Source of the DNA: Laccaria trichodermophora
Taxonomy: Eukaryota; Basidiomycota; Agaricomycetes; Agaricales; Hydnangiaceae
Length of the DNA: 64,000 bases
Assembly: GCA_018417955.1 (NCBI GenBank)
Contig: JACTVC010000025.1
Location: forward strand, 186,001-250,000
Reading direction: 5' to 3'
In this document: positions 24,201 through 37,195 of the stretch, piece after piece
How the letters are laid out: the number at the start of each line of letters is the position of its first letter
Numbering within the stretch: position 1 is the stretch's first letter
Program-made: the position numbers and the translations under genes
Notes under the pieces: model-generated
Seen by the model: only the letters and a program-made list of their open reading frames with translations
Databases searched by the model: none
Told to the model about the DNA's origin: nothing

Positions 24201-24306
24201 TGGGAATCATGAGGTAACACACTTTACCTCAAGCCGCCTCTTGGCCGCCTCGAGCTTGTTCACCAATTTCCAGTGGTCGCTTGCATTTCTCCTCAACGGG
24301 CTTGCC
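21261..24306. other. Gene-poor region, nothing firmly recognised
   Basis: Only short unsupported frames. Around 22490-22630 several copies of CCTTACA/TGTAAGG occur, including the near-palindrome at 22611-22625, suggesting an old repeat or element fragment. A 75-codon frame on the minus strand from about 23982, and one at 23202-23393 on the plus strand, have protein-like composition but no recognised family. Confidence 0.35.
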
Positions 24307-25285
24307 ATGTCACTGGTGAATAGATCGAGGATACAGAGAAGTAATGACTAAAGGAGTTATAGATTCATGCTCTTGTGGCCAAAGGGACCACTGTTCTTGC
24401 GGAACACAAAGCGGGCGGTCGGGATTTCTCACAAGGTGGATGGGATCAACGTCCTCGGCCTTTCTGGCGCCTAACTACCTTATAGCTACGCAAACTATAT
24501 TGTCCAAGATTCCGCCAAACAACAGGTATGCAGCGTTCCCGCTCAAGCCCGGCGTCTAAACAAATTTCAATAGCAAACTCACATATGCTTGGGAACAATA
24601 CCAATTTCACTACATCTCTGAAGATGGGTACACTTACCTCGTCATGGCAGACGACTCTGTAGGGCGGTGAGACGCATTGTGTTGCTCCGAAGACCAGTTC
24701 TGACCTGACCCTCAGGAGAACATCATTTGCCTTCTTGGCTGACCTTCAACGCAAGGTATCGTAGCGCGCTTCTTCCTCAATGTGTATCACCTGCCAGTAC
24801 TGATGCTCCACAGCTTACGGCTGCTCCGTCGTCGTCGTCGTCGTCATCTCAAGATGAGATACCCGCGTACAGCCTTCAAGGGAGCTTCGGACCAACGATC
24901 TCGGCTTTGCTCCAGACCTACAACACTGCGCCTCCCTCGGACGAACTCGCGCGTGCACAAAATGAATTGAATCAAGTAAAAGACATTATGGTTCAAAACG
25001 TGGAGCAGATTCTCAGCAGGGGTGAGCGTATTGAGCTGTTAGTGGATAAGACGGATGTCATGGCAGGTCAGGCGACGGCTTTTCGGAGAGGCGCTCGGAG
25101 CGTCAGGAGGCAGATGTGGTGGAAGAACAGCAAGATGATCGCTCTTTCGGTCGTCGTAGCGCTTGTGAGTTGTTCTTCAGGCCATCATAGAGCGAATTGC
25201 TAATCTATGGCGGTAGTTTTTATTGTGGCTTCTGATGGCTCAATTTTGCGGTGCTGGATTGAATCATTGTTCGTCCCAAACTTAA
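24307..25285 (+). CDS. VAMP7-type longin R-SNARE
   Basis: Vesicle SNARE for fusion with vacuolar/endosomal or plasma membranes. Exons 24307-24315, 24363-24435, 24486-24525, 24574-24666, 24716-24755, 24814-25164 and 25217-25285 give 224 aa, the usual VAMP7 size. The longin domain begins MSLIHALVAKGTTVLAEH and includes YISEDGYTYLVMAD and SFAFLADLQRK. The R-SNARE motif follows (ELNQVKDIMVQNVEQIL, zero-layer Arg in ILSRGERIELL, then KTDVMAGQATAFRRGARSVRRQMWWKN), and then a single C-terminal transmembrane helix. The first exon holds only three codons. A ~58-bp stretch after LQRK (24756-24813) is treated as an intron; in a +1 frame it would read as plausible linker. The next gene, RING D, converges on it from the right. 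Confidence 0.92.
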
Positions 25286-26384
25286 GGACTCATTCTTGTA
25301 TTTCGGACGTTCATATCTGCCCTATCTACTCGGCCTGGATGATTCCTGATTTCCTCTTCTACAGTATTATTGTCTAACATGTACAGATTTTTTTGTTTTC
25401 ATAGCAACGATGCCGGAAATACATCAATGTATGCTGAGAGGCCTTCGCCACATATTCGAAATGGTCCGCGACATCGCCCGCGAATGTCAATGAGATCCGT
25501 CGTAACTCCAACACCTAAAAGTTTATTGCTGCCTTTCATCTTCCTCTATCGATGAATTGCTTCTCTATTTGGATAATCGCCCTGCGAGGATCGGAGCATC
25601 AACCCACCCATAGACAACTGAGCAAATCATCCATTCAGCATGGAGCAGCTCACGTTCGTCGACCTCTTTTGGGGCTCTCACATTGTCAGCCCAAACGGGT
25701 GGAACGGAGTTCTAGGGGCCTCGGCTGAACACTACCGTTCAAGATACTGTTGAACTTTTGCAGCGGCGAGACTTCCGGTTGATAGAAGGTCTCGGACCTT
25801 GCTGCGCGTCTAGGCAAAGGCATAGATACTGGATGACGACAGTCTACCTTTGAGTGCTATTTTTCATTGGCCGTCGATAGCTCGCTAAAGTTATTTGAAT
25901 TCGTTATCGATCACATCTAATATGTCCCATGACCATCCTTGTGAAGTGGCTCTTGCGATCTGTCGCCCACCTCGGCGAAAGTGAACCAAGATCGGAAATA
26001 AGCTACAATGACTGCATGGACTTCATTTGTCCTCCAGCCGCTAGCGCTACACAGTTAACGTGCACTTCAGCTTCAGCCTCGACATAATCTTCAAATGAAT
26101 ATAAAATGCAAGTTCATTTGTTGATTTGTTACGGATAATTACAGTTACAGGCTGACATCGTGAATGCAATGCAACATATGTATGAGATAGATAATACAAG
26201 TGGAGGTGGTTGAAATGCAAGTTGCTCTTCGAGAACAATATAATCATACATGAAAAAGATGACGTGAACCAGTTGCCAGTCGGCTGTCCGCGGCAACACG
26301 CAAGGCCAGTCTATGATGCAAATGGCAAAGCAGAAGGCTGAACGAGCAAAGAGAGTGAAGAAGAGTTCATATGTTAGTCTGGGA
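25286..26384. other. Intergenic between VAMP7 and RING gene D
   Basis: 3' flanks of two convergent genes. No coding feature or repeat recognised. Confidence 0.4.
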
Positions 26385-28617
26385 TCATGAATATATACCC
26401 GGGATGCTGAAAGCCGTCGAGCCGGAGGAAAGACCTTTGCTGAGCCCTGCACTTGGGTACCGAGGCTGATGGGATGCCCCCGACGTATAACTTTGATTTG
26501 ATCCCCATGAGGCCGGTCCATTGCTGCTGCTCGATCGTGGTAGCGGTGGGAGCGAGGCACCAGAGCTGGAGGATCCTCGAGAGTTCTCAGAGTTGGAGGA
26601 GGCTCGAGAGTTACCAGAGCTAAAGCTGGAAGTCGAACTCCAAGGCGCATTGGCGCTACTCGATGCCCGTTCTCGTGCTCGCGGGTGGCTGGTTTCGGGA
26701 GTGGCATTAGTCCGTGACCGGTCAGAATCCCGATCTACCTTGCTACGCTCCTTCTCTGCCCTTCTACGCTCCCTCTCTTGCTCTTTCTTGGCCTTCTCTA
26801 GAGCCTTAGCTGCTGCGCTAGCGCTGCTGCTGCCATTGCTGGTGAGTGGGCGAGGATTAGGAACTGCAACATGAGACATTGGGGGATACGATGAGTCGTC
26901 TACAAACGAAGGACCTGCAGAAGGACCAGCTTGAGTAATTCGTTTCTCGGACAAAGTGCGACGTGGAGCATATCCTTCATCATGATGCGAATCGCGGTGG
27001 GTAAGGGATGCAGGGAAGTGATTGGGCGTCATGTTGGGAAGGGAAGAGGATAGGCTCGGGTCATGCAAGAGGTCGTGGAGGCGCGTCCTTAACTGATCGT
27101 TGTCGCCACTGGGCATGCTGACATGTCCTCTAGATGATTCGCCATCGTGAGCTGAACCTGGGTATGGTGATTGTGGTTTAGGAGACGAGAGAGCCCGAGG
27201 TACATCACCAGACGATGACGTGGCAGTGCTGGAGGGGCGACTTGAGGATGACGAAGGTCGAGAGCGGCGTCGTTCCTTGGCGGGAGCAGTGCGCAAAAGA
27301 TCACTGTTGGGAGAGTTGGTGAAATGATCTTCGCCAGGCGGCGGAATTGGGGAGCTTGGCGATCCTGTTGAACTTGGAAAGAAACGGCGGTACCCATAAT
27401 CAAATTCAGGACTGGGAGATTCACTTCGACCAGGGTGGGTTTTGTTTGCAAGGCCGTACTTCAGGTGCTCCGAAGGATCAGCATTTTCCTCAACCTCATC
27501 GTCATCGTCATCGCCATCCTCCCCGTCGTCTTCCTCAAGCTCAGGCAGAGGCATAAAGAGACTCATACCAGTATTCAGTGCCCCGGTAAACTGAGGTAGA
27601 GGAGAAACGGTATACGAGTTTGGATTCTGTACGGCAGCACCTTTGAGACCAGGTAGAGATTTCTTATGCGCAGGTTTTGAGTCGGCTTCCCCGCGGAGGC
27701 GTCGAACTTCCGCGTCCAGTGAAGCGTACTCTTGGGCAACGACATTATACTGTAAAGAAAAGTATGTTCATACAGAAGAACCAAGACGCCAGAACGTCAG
27801 GTCACTCACTTGTCTGTATAACCAATGAGTAAAGGGAAAACAAATGACCAGGGAAGTACATACCCTACCATAGCTTCATATGCGGCGTGCGCCTTTGTGC
27901 AATGCTCTCTAAGGCTCACTTCCACAGCTATCGCAGTTTCGCTATCCACCTGACGCAATATGGTCAGGTCTTCCACTTGCTTGGCAAGATCCGCCTTCTC
28001 CTCCGCCAACTCTGCGACTTGCTTTGTAAGAGTATCCACCACCACATTCTGGGATCTTAGGGTCGACTTGACTTCGCAAAGGTACGTTATCATTTGGTGT
28101 GCCGTTCGCAAGTCTCTGTACTACAACGGGGTGAACGATTGTCGACTCATATCAATGGATTGCCACTCACCAATGACCGAGGCTGTTGTCGAAGGAACGA
28201 CCTCCCATCTTCAATCAGCTGTCGTAAATTCGACTCTGTCGAACCCGTGTCGGCTATCCCCGCAATAGCTTCATGAAGTCTTCGTGCCTCCTGCTCAGCA
28301 CTGACAGAGGTGGTGGAAAGGGAAGTGGGTGTGGGAGAAGGCCGGGTGGTGTCCAGTTCGATATGAAGCTTAACGGTCAGGTTTGGGTTGAACCCATGGC
28401 GGCACAAAGGACAGGCGGGACGCGTCAAATTATGAAGGCATCTAGATGGACAAAAAAGAACGAAGGTGCGTGTAAGGTGCAATCATAACAAAGGGTTTTA
28501 CGAGACGTACTCGGCGCAGAATACGTGACCACAAACTATCGAGCAAGGACATTTTTCGTCGGCACCAAATGGTTCGAGACATACGTCACACGATGAACCA
28601 GCTCCCACAGTCAGCAT
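26385..28617 (-). CDS. RING gene D: RING / coiled coil / acidic and Ser-Pro-rich protein
   Basis: Exons 28511-28617, 28171-28441, 27869-28120 and 26385-27749 give 664 aa in frame. C3HC4 RING ligands are C10, C13, C29, H31, C34, C37, C46 and C49; two extra cysteines (23, 25) lie inside the first loop. KLHIE follows, then a coiled coil with strong heptads (VVVDTLTKQVAELAEEKADL). The tail starts with an Asp/Glu cluster and continues as Ser/Pro/Arg-rich sequence, including an Ala/Lys/Arg/Glu-rich helix near 26700-26830. Putative E3 ubiquitin ligase. The intron 27750-27868 (119 bp) could contain one further small exon. Same exon 1 boundary (after FCAE of the RING) as the other family members. Confidence 0.82.
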
Positions 28618-31595
28618 GATTGTCGGATAATGAGCGACAGGCAGGGAGAGTAGTGTAGAATCAAGGGTGTCGAGATGGGTGGCTCAGAGAGAGGCTCGCC
28701 CTGGGTATAAGAAGGCGAGGACGACCAAGCCAATTCACAAAACACGTGTTGTGGTGGAGAGGAGAACAAGACGAGAACGCTCGAAGGACAATAGTCCTGC
28801 CAGAAAACAAGCATGAAAACTGGCGATGTTATTATATGCAATTAGCGCACACGAGGCCAAGTGGCGAAGAATGCAACTTACATCTTAAGGCAGGGGGATC
28901 AACCATTCCGAATTGAACTGTGTCACTGGGTCCCTCATCAGTCCCTCGATTCCATATTTGAATTGATGGAATTTTCGCAAATGCATCCGATTTTTGTTCC
29001 GCAGATACCTATCGGTCCCTTAGAACCATCTTGGAAGCAGAGAATAAACAAGATGCAACCTACACAAACCCAACAGCTCAACCGGGGTAGGTCTGCGGTG
29101 GGTCCATCCCTCCCGATCCGGCGTCGTATGGACAACCTCTTTGAACCGGGCTGCACGATCAAATGAGCGATAAGTACGGCATGAACTAGCCAGGTGATTG
29201 GCGAGAGTCGGCAGCCGGATCGGGCCGCCTGATGTGAGGGTAAGCGCTTCAGTTATGCGCAAAGCTATCGCTTTGGTAGCGTACATTAGTTGTAAGGAAT
29301 CTTGACAGGTGCATGCGTGTCTTTGTGTCTTGCTTATCGCTTTTCTCAGATTTTTGGTATGACAAGGTGTTGTTACTTTGAGAATTGTTAGCTTTAACTC
29401 CACTGCGGAGACTAGGTAGAAACTCACGCCTGCTCGCACCATCAACAGTCAATGATTTCCACTCTGTTTTCATCGGAAACCTGCTCCGGGTGTACCGTGG
29501 TCCGTGTCGTGGCTGTAATACGCCGAAATATGATCTGCGGCTATCATAAAATATCATTACTGTCTTAACATGCGATGCATGCACTTTACCTGTAGCCAGT
29601 GCCGTGTAACCTTAGGTCATTTCTCGATCAACATCAGTGAAAATGTCGTGAAGACCAATGCCCCTCGTATAAGCTAAGAGGATCGTGTGTTGTCAACATT
29701 AGTGGGAGAGGTATGCAAAATCTGACTGAGATTTGACTGAGATTTTGCTCTCAACGTGAAGCTGGTCGTGCTAGTAGTTGTACAAGCGTGGTCACCGAAA
29801 GATTTTTCGATGACAGTTGCATCACGTGAATGCCACCCCCTCATGTCGATGAAGAGAAAATCGACAGCCTATGTTCCAAACGACCATAATATGATGCTCC
29901 GTCAAAACGTTTCAATATTGACCTGTTCATGTCGCTCAAGTTAAGTAACCGAGATCGATCAGAACATCAGTCAGAAAGGCCAGTCGGACATCTGGAGGCG
30001 ACTTTTCCAAGACTTTTCGGCCGTCGTACTACCAGCCACTAACCACAAGGGCCTTAACATTTAAAAAGTCCTTCAAACAATTAGTAAAATTCCGATGTTC
30101 CAGTAACCCATACCGCGTAAGATGCACGGGCGCACTACCATCGTGAGTGGCGAGCGGTGAACAGCGGTGAGCTGTAGACTCGTTCATATTTCCTTTGCAA
30201 GTCAAATACATTACCATGAATCATCCTAAAATGTAATTCACTGGGGCTACTACGACTACACTGACAAAGCGTTATGAGAAGACAAATTCACATAAAGGTA
30301 TCTGCGATCCTCGTTGGCATGATAGTTGCATGATAGACATGATAGGACGGCTGATGTATACGATTTAATCCAATGAATAGCATCAGAATCATCAGGTCCA
30401 TGTCCACGTCCACGTCCGAAAGAGTCCTCGTAGGTGCAAGAACCAAGACTCCGAGCTCACGATCATTGCGGGAGCGCCTCTCCCGCCCCGTGACTCGTTC
30501 ATGTGGTCGCTGATTTAGACCCTTGCTGGATTGCGATAATTATGTATTTTCTTATCGCGCCCCAATCGTTATCGATGAGGGAGCCGAGAACATATGGCGT
30601 TCTATAGCACTGCACATTGCATATTCGACATTGATCTAGTGGGAATGTCTCTGAGAAGATCAGTGGTGGCGTCGAGTTCCTGTACCATGTCGTCGGAGAT
30701 GTAGCCAGCGACGCGTGGTATTCTCCAAAGCTCTAACCTCACATGTGTGATTCAAGCTCCAAAGGCTCATTACTTCACAAGTGACGATGTTTGATTCAAT
30801 TGCAAGGAGCCAACAAATGTATTGTGGGATCCTGACCATGTCATGGATAGTGTAAGGGTAGAACATAAGAACTAACCAGGCACCCTAGATGAGGCGATAG
30901 AGAGTCAGAATGATGACGGAAGATCTGTGTCGAAGGAAGTCGAATGTAGATGAGACGTGGAAACATCGCAAAGACATGAAGATCGACAGCGTGAGTCCAT
31001 TGTCTCTATACTTGGCGTATTTCAAGTCGCGGGGAAAATAATAGTTACTTTGCTCATCTCCGCGAATTAAAGCGCTCTCGATCCCGAGACGGAGATCTAG
31101 AAAAACCAGCGAGGAGTGCGAAAACAGAAAGGAAATTGGAAACCATCTCCTGATAGACTTCTTATTATAGTCTGCAGCGATAACGTAGATTATGACGATG
31201 TGTGCAGCTATGAGGGATTTGTCATTCCAAAGCGCACTCTCCAGGTAGAAAAGAACTCACTTTGGCATGAACCCCAGCAATCTTCAAAGAGTTCTGACTC
31301 TGATTTTGATCAGATAACGATGTGTAAAAATTAGATGGCGTACATCTCATCATATGTAGTTTTAGGGTCCAAATTTCTCTACCTGTGTGGCTTATATTTT
31401 CCGGACGTCAGCCGAGCTTAGTGGGAGAGGCTAGAGGAGGATTATTGATGGCTGTTTGATTCAAAGGTCATTAGGTCACGTGTGATAAGAATATTCTCCC
31501 ACGATCATCTAGCTACGTTGCACCGATTCTTGCTTCGTCACTGCCAGCGAACCTGCCAACCATATTCATTCCTCCATCCGACACCCTCATTCGCG
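28618..31595. other. Gene-poor 3-kb stretch
   Basis: Short frames only, none with recognisable domains. No tRNA-like fold or long repeat noticed. Confidence 0.4.
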
Positions 31596-32058
31596 ATGGT
31601 GAGTGGAAAGATAGTATTCTTGTATTCGATACTTACTGATATTTCTACAGTCTGATTCCGATTCTCCACGTTCAAGCGGTCGCCCTTCTTCGTCAGCGGT
31701 AGCAAAGCCACCAGGGGCTCAGATTCGGTGCGTATCCTCAAGGCTTCGTTTATGAAGGTTTAATTTGACTTGAAAATGAATAGGCGACGCGCGGCGGGCT
31801 CGCAGGTGTCACGACCAAACTCATCGCGTGCTGCAGGTGCAGGTGGTTCGTCAAACACCATGCTGAAACTTTACACGGACGATTCTCCTGGCTTGCGAGT
31901 GTACGTTTCAATTATCTTTTGTCTCTTTCCGTCTTTTGATACCATTTGCTCTGAATAATAGTGATCCCTTCATTGTGCTCGTCTTGTCCCTCTCCTTCAT
32001 CGGTTCCATTTTCTTCCTCCATATCTCCGCGAAAGTGATTCGTGCATTCACAAAATGA
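31596..32058 (+). CDS. SBH1: Protein transport protein SEC61 subunit beta
   Basis: Small tail-anchored subunit of the SEC61 translocon in the ER membrane. The first exon contains only the start codon (31596-31598); three further exons begin near 31652, 31784 and 31962. The spliced protein is about 99 aa: a Ser-rich cytosolic N-terminus, the conserved SNTMLKLYTDDSPGLRVDP signature, and one C-terminal transmembrane helix (FIVLVLSLSFIGSIFFLH) followed by a short basic tail. Length and order match the family. The symbol follows yeast usage; basidiomycete annotations also use sec61 beta. Confidence 0.95.
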
Positions 32059-34243
32059 TCGGTGTTGTCAATGTTTTGCGTGGAGAGTGTGAGGAAGATA
32101 ACTTATTTGGGCGTTGAACTCGAGATTTGCAACTCAGTAATGGCGTACGTTATTTGGGCCTACTGTTTCCGTGTTTGTACCAAAATCATCGCTCTGGAGG
32201 GGCAGCTATTCTTATCTTATACCACTCCTTTGCTCTTGCTGGTGTTCAGAGTGTTCAAGACTGAAGATGGGTATGCAGTCCAAAAACATCAAATCTCAGA
32301 GCGGATATTTCGGTGGCTATTCTCTAACTGACGCCAATTGCATTTTGGCCATGGCCCGCAAGCCGCGTCTGTCATGGACCATGGGGTTAACGTACTTGGT
32401 CTTCAACGACATCTCCCACTGTCCTCGCAGACCCTTTTAGTTGAGCTGGTTCGCAGAGCTCCCCCCCGTACTCACCTTCAGGGCTATCTACAACATCACG
32501 CGGATCCATCCCCCCGGAACCATGCTCAAACCACGTTGCCGCGCCGAAGGTAAACGCTTCACTCAGTTTAAGCTTATGAATGGTCTCAACCGAAATGAAG
32601 CACTAGTATCCTTCCGGTGATCAGGGCACCAGGGCGATGTTATCATCGTTTGTCTAGACTGGATCGCATTCAATGCTTGTACTACTTCTTTCCGTGAGTA
32701 CTCCCGCGGTCCCCCTCCGCCGCCCTATCCAACTATGGGGGATCACGAGTGTCTGGCCCATGGGCGGCGACGACACAGGAAACGTTGGCAACGCATGTTG
32801 TTGCAGGGAAGACAGATTCTGACAACATCGGTACAGCTACTCCGGGGGCGGGGATACATAACTTTCTCCATCACGCCGGAGATCTGATAAATATCCGGGC
32901 TGTCCTTCCGTGCAAGGTGTGATTCCTAGAATCGGTCAATAGTGAGTCACCTCTTGCACCTGTGTTCAACGCTATGCCCTTGACAACACTCTCACAACAC
33001 TCTTGTTCTGCAGCGGAACAATCTAAAGGTGAAATCATTCGTGATATCGCTTCTCACGTCGTCAATAACAGATTCGTTCAAGTCTAGGATGAACAATTAA
33101 CCGCCACAACTAAGATTCACTACCACTAAAATATACACCCCAACACGTTTCTTACCTTCTTCAATGAGATACAAAGTCGGCCATGCCCGACACATCTAAT
33201 ATCGTGGCGGATTTGGTGCCTAGCGCTTTTACAACGGTCGAGTCTTGCCAACCTCAACTAGGAAAGGTACGTTATCGAGTAACGTTAACTGCGTGTGGGG
33301 TTCTACCGGAAGATCTACCCCACAGTCTTGGCTCGATAGACGCGCATTTCGCCTCTCGTGACGCTGTACCGGTCGACCACTTAAGCGCAGAATCGCGGGA
33401 AAAGCGCTTCGCGCGGTGGCAACGTTTTCAAGGTGTGACTCCCATTCACTGATAAAGGCGCTTAACACCACTTATGACTTCAAGAGGATGGGTTTAGGGT
33501 CGTAAAACTACACAGGTTTATCATCTGATGTCGAAGAACAACATCCAACAGCGCTGTGGCAACAAGCGGTATTTTGGCCCGCTGTCGCTATCACATTTGC
33601 TTCTAAGTTCTGTCGCCAACATTCTGTTTCTCAGCACCTTGTATGCATTACAAACCCCCTTGCGGATATGCAACGTTGCCGGTGCGTGCTCAGTGAGTAT
33701 TTTTGGCTCGTTATTTTTCTTTCTCGATGAAGGAAGAAAGAACGATTGTTTCTTGTGAAGGAAGAGGATTGACGGGCTCTGACGATCATCTGGTTTCCCC
33801 CATACCTGTGAACCACGTGTGGTTGTTCTGGGTTCAACTTCGCAATCTACGCGCTCGTGACAGTGACCTAGTCAGATTCACAACAATTGGTCGAGGGGCT
33901 ATACATTGCTCCCGAAGCAGTTAACGCCCAAGGACGCCCCGGCAATTGTCAGTTCTCCTCGAGAGTCTCGAAAGAGGCAAACATAACTGAGATTCGTTTT
34001 TTATATGATTTATATCGCGAACTTGGACGGGAAGTGCCACTCCCCAAGAGGTGTGTTGTGTTATAGCGCTCTCCTTCGTCTTTTGTGTCCTGTATTATTC
34101 TTGACGACAGCTTGAACTTCTTTCAAGTCAGACATTCTCTGCAATTCAAACTCCCGTGGAACAAGGTTTTTTGTCACACCTTATCTCTTTCAGGGTTTTG
34201 GCCCAACCTCGGGGTAACTCTGTCTCTAAATTTAAATCTCTAT
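32059..34243. other. Gene-poor region between SEC61 beta and the SET gene
   Basis: No supported gene. A frame starting at 33183 has a donor-like gtacgt but leads to no consistent exon chain. Confidence 0.35.
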
Positions 34244-35558
34244 TCAATCTCTAATGCAAAGGTCTATTCCAACGTTTGATTCTCTGACGCACCTGGCGCA
34301 CTGACATACAAAGAACCAATCATTTTCCAAGTCGGTCTTCCGATTTATTACGCTTGCCCCCGGGCAAACATCAACGTAGCTGATACACAGCTCCTCGTCA
34401 GGATTGACGTCCTGGGTGGTATAAAAGTTGATTCCCCGTTTATGTCGACGTTTCTTGAGGTTGGGACTGCAATCTACAGGTGAGGTCAGCCTGCATTTCT
34501 GTCATGTTATAAGATATGGAAGTACCGTGGTTAAAGTACGATCCCGAGAGATACAACCCCCATCCGAGCATCTCGCTTTCCTCATCATCGGGCGCCATGT
34601 CCCAAATCCCGAACACGTTCCCGTGGTCCCGCGCAAGTATCGCACGTACAGTTTCCGAGGTAGAGACAAGCCTCCAGAGTACTTGGAATGCTAATTCGTA
34701 ATCAACTCCAGCCGCCTGCGCTTTCCGCTCAGATCGTGCAAGTTGCACGAATCGCTTGATGAACCCGTAAATACGGATTCGCGAAGCAAGGATATAGGGC
34801 TTGGAACGTATGAGAGCATATTCGTTATCCTGAAGTGACAGTAGATCGTCCCATACTCCGGCGGTGGCAGCGGAAGAGGTGGAAGGCGAAATTTCTTGGG
34901 TAGCTCGGGTGATAAGACCGTTCAGGACGAAACGAACGGTGTCCATTTCAAATTCACTCATCACTTCCACACCCCAAGAACTCGTAACGGATTTTGCCTC
35001 CTCAAAGAAAACCTCTTCAGCGACTTTCCAACCGTGGCTAATTGCTTCTGGTGTGACATCTCCCTCCTTGAGATTGTCCAGGTGTTCCAACGTGGGAGAA
35101 GCACCAAAATTAGAGCTCGGGTTTCGGTCACAGCTCACTTTCCGCTTGTTAGCTTGCGTGACGATCTTCTCCAACGCCGCGTTGACGGTCACCCACCACC
35201 CCAGGTCATTGTCCTGCCCAAAATGGTAGCTCCGGACCCATGATTCACGGCACTCGTCCATGCAGAACCACGTCCCCCCACCTCCGTCCCCATTTCCTCC
35301 ACAACCTTTTTTCCGAGGGTTGTCTAGACGAATGCTCCATTTGTTTTTGCCGCTTTCGAATGAGTACGCAAAACACCAGCCGCACACCTCCCGTTTGAAC
35401 TTTCGGAAGACAACGCTGGCGTAAGGAGCAGCACAGGTTAGGACAAGGGTATCTTTTGGGATCGGACGAAGTGCAAAAACACCACGACCACCATATCGGG
35501 TGGCTCGTATTTCGTATTGCGGTGGGACGGCATCGTCTATGTGTTCCACAGCGCCCAT
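34244..35558 (-). CDS. SET-domain protein (SMYD/Set5-like lysine methyltransferase)
   Basis: Exon 1 (34526-35558) and exon 2 (34244-34473) across a 52-bp intron give 420 aa in frame. The SET domain is visible as its classical split parts. YEIRATRYGGRGVFALRPI (residues ~14-32) is the N-terminal SET strand. Next comes a Cys-rich insert (CGWCF...WFCMDECRESW) in the position of a MYND zinc finger, though atypical. The catalytic core NHDCSPN follows, with its intron inside the Asp codon, then DEELCISYVD and a post-SET CQCARC. Such proteins transfer methyl groups from S-adenosylmethionine to lysines of histones or other proteins. Without the intron the core NHDCSPN is lost, so splicing is well supported. 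The start is the first in-frame Met. Confidence 0.88.
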
Positions 35559-36740
35559 CTTGAGGGTTTCTCAAGTGGTATAAGGAATTCCTGATGTCGG
35601 TATAATGGCAATAAACCTGCGGTTCACTGAGTCACTGACACTTCGACCAACACATTTACTCACCAAAACTCTAAAATAAGGAAGTCGAAGATCTTGTGGT
35701 GTAGAAACCTATAGGTAAGATAAAATCATGATGAAGGAAAATGTCATGTTCAATGCAGGATTGCACGAAAAAAGCCGATCAAAATGCGGAAGTAAATCGG
35801 CCCGAGTTACTTCCGCATTCGTTACATGCTTGGCCCGCCAGGGTCGGACGACCCCACCTGCTCAACACTTGCTTTCCACTCTGTCCTGTTGTTCAAACGA
35901 AAAAGCTCACGAGGTGATAGCGGCGACAAGAGGTCGGAAATTTACAGAGCGAACCTCTTCCCATCTAGCATTTCGCAACTGAATCAATTTGGAATCAATT
36001 ACGGGCTCGCCGATTGCGATGGTCTCTTGACCATTGCGTACCCTCTTATAGTATGTTTATCTTTCTTTTCTTCTATTCTTTTGGTAAGCTAATTCCTCAT
36101 ATTGCAACCCTCAACTTGTCAACATACTCGAGCGTTCTATAATTTATATGTGACAGCCAAGTGAAAACATCTAGACACCTCTGTGAATTCCACCTCGCTC
36201 TGTAAAAATTGAAACAGGCCCTTTCAAGTCGCTGGTGAGTACGATTGAACATTTCTGTCATCACTTGAAAAAAAAAACCTCCAGACGCGACGTTCGTATT
36301 CGCCAAGCAACACGTCATTCTTGGCAAGAATTTACACTACTTTAAAAACACCAAATCTCTGTTTTTCGCATGTCATTCGGCGTTGCAGAGAAAAACAATC
36401 AAACAGTGGTGGTACACTAGGCAAGGTATTTTTTTACTTCAGTTCCACGGCCAGTTTTAGTCATCATTCTACATTATCAAGAGACAGTGTTGACTACCTT
36501 TTCATGCACACGGATTTTAGAGGAGCCTTGCCGTGAAGAAAAAATAGTGTGATAAGGAGGATCGATTTCACCTACCCAGAGTACTCGATTCGAGGACAGG
36601 GGAGGGGTAATAAAATATATATGGGTGCGTTTGGTCAGAGGCTTCGTCTGAGGGTCCTCTAACGTCGAATCAAATCGATTAGATCAGCTGATTATTGATC
36701 GTTACTCTCGACGGTCACTGGCTACTTCCCTCCCCGGCAG
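35559..36740. other. Intergenic between SET gene and small HTH gene
   Basis: AT-rich, short frames only. It contains the divergent upstream regions of both neighbours. Confidence 0.4.
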
Positions 36741-36748
36741 TATAAATA
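36741..36748 (+). promoter_or_regulatory. TATA box of the small HTH gene
   Basis: TATAAATA, 71 bases before the ATG at 36819, followed by a pyrimidine-rich stretch ending in CACCATGG around the start codon. Typical spacing for a strongly expressed fungal gene. Confidence 0.6.
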
Positions 36749-36818
36749 CCACAGCTCTTGTATTCACCCATCACCAATTGCCTTATCTATAACAACCATC
36801 ACGCACGACGTCGACACC

Positions 36819-37195
36819 ATGGCACCAAACCCACAATGCGCTGCGCTCGCCGCTGCCCAAGCAAGGACAGGTGCGTCGACGATCACAGCGGGCTTTCTTT
36901 AGCAATTGTCCCCTAACTATCAAATAGGAATTTCCTATGCACAGATAGCTGCTAGCATCGGGTCCACTGAGCAGCAGGTCATTGCCAGTGAGCTGCGTTT
37001 CTAGGATTGCATTTGATCGTGCTTATAACTCGGTTGGCAGTCTGCACAGGGACCCAAAGGCCCACGGAAGCCGAGTTCAAAGCCATCACAAAAGCCTTGG
37101 GGATCTCGGACAACGTGAGCACTTTGAAGGGCGACGATGCGACGCTCACACTCGGTTCACAGGTCTCCCACAGCGGTGTTCATGCTACCGTTTAG
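36819..37195 (+). CDS. Small cyanase-N-domain-like (helix-turn-helix) protein
   Basis: Exons 36819-36870, 36928-36987 and 37041-37195 give 88 aa in frame. The segment GISYAQIAASIGSTEQQVI followed by CTGTQRPTEAEFKAITKALGI resembles the N-terminal helical domain of cyanate hydratase, which is itself related to helix-turn-helix repressor folds. The catalytic C-terminal domain of cyanase is absent, so it is not expected to degrade cyanate. I recall such stand-alone small proteins from agaricomycetes; their role is unknown. A TATA box and a good start context suggest robust expression. Family assignment is from memory of motif spacing, not from a search. Confidence 0.75.

Noticed and set aside
24756..24813. 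Possible one-base frameshift in VAMP7 after LQRK
   Set aside because: A 58-bp GT-AG intron fits and the total length of 224 aa is normal for VAMP7; the +1 reading is coincidental or an old linker.
28938..29445. 141-codon and shorter frames on the minus strand
   Set aside because: No conserved motif, no consistent exon chain, and the plus strand is equally open.
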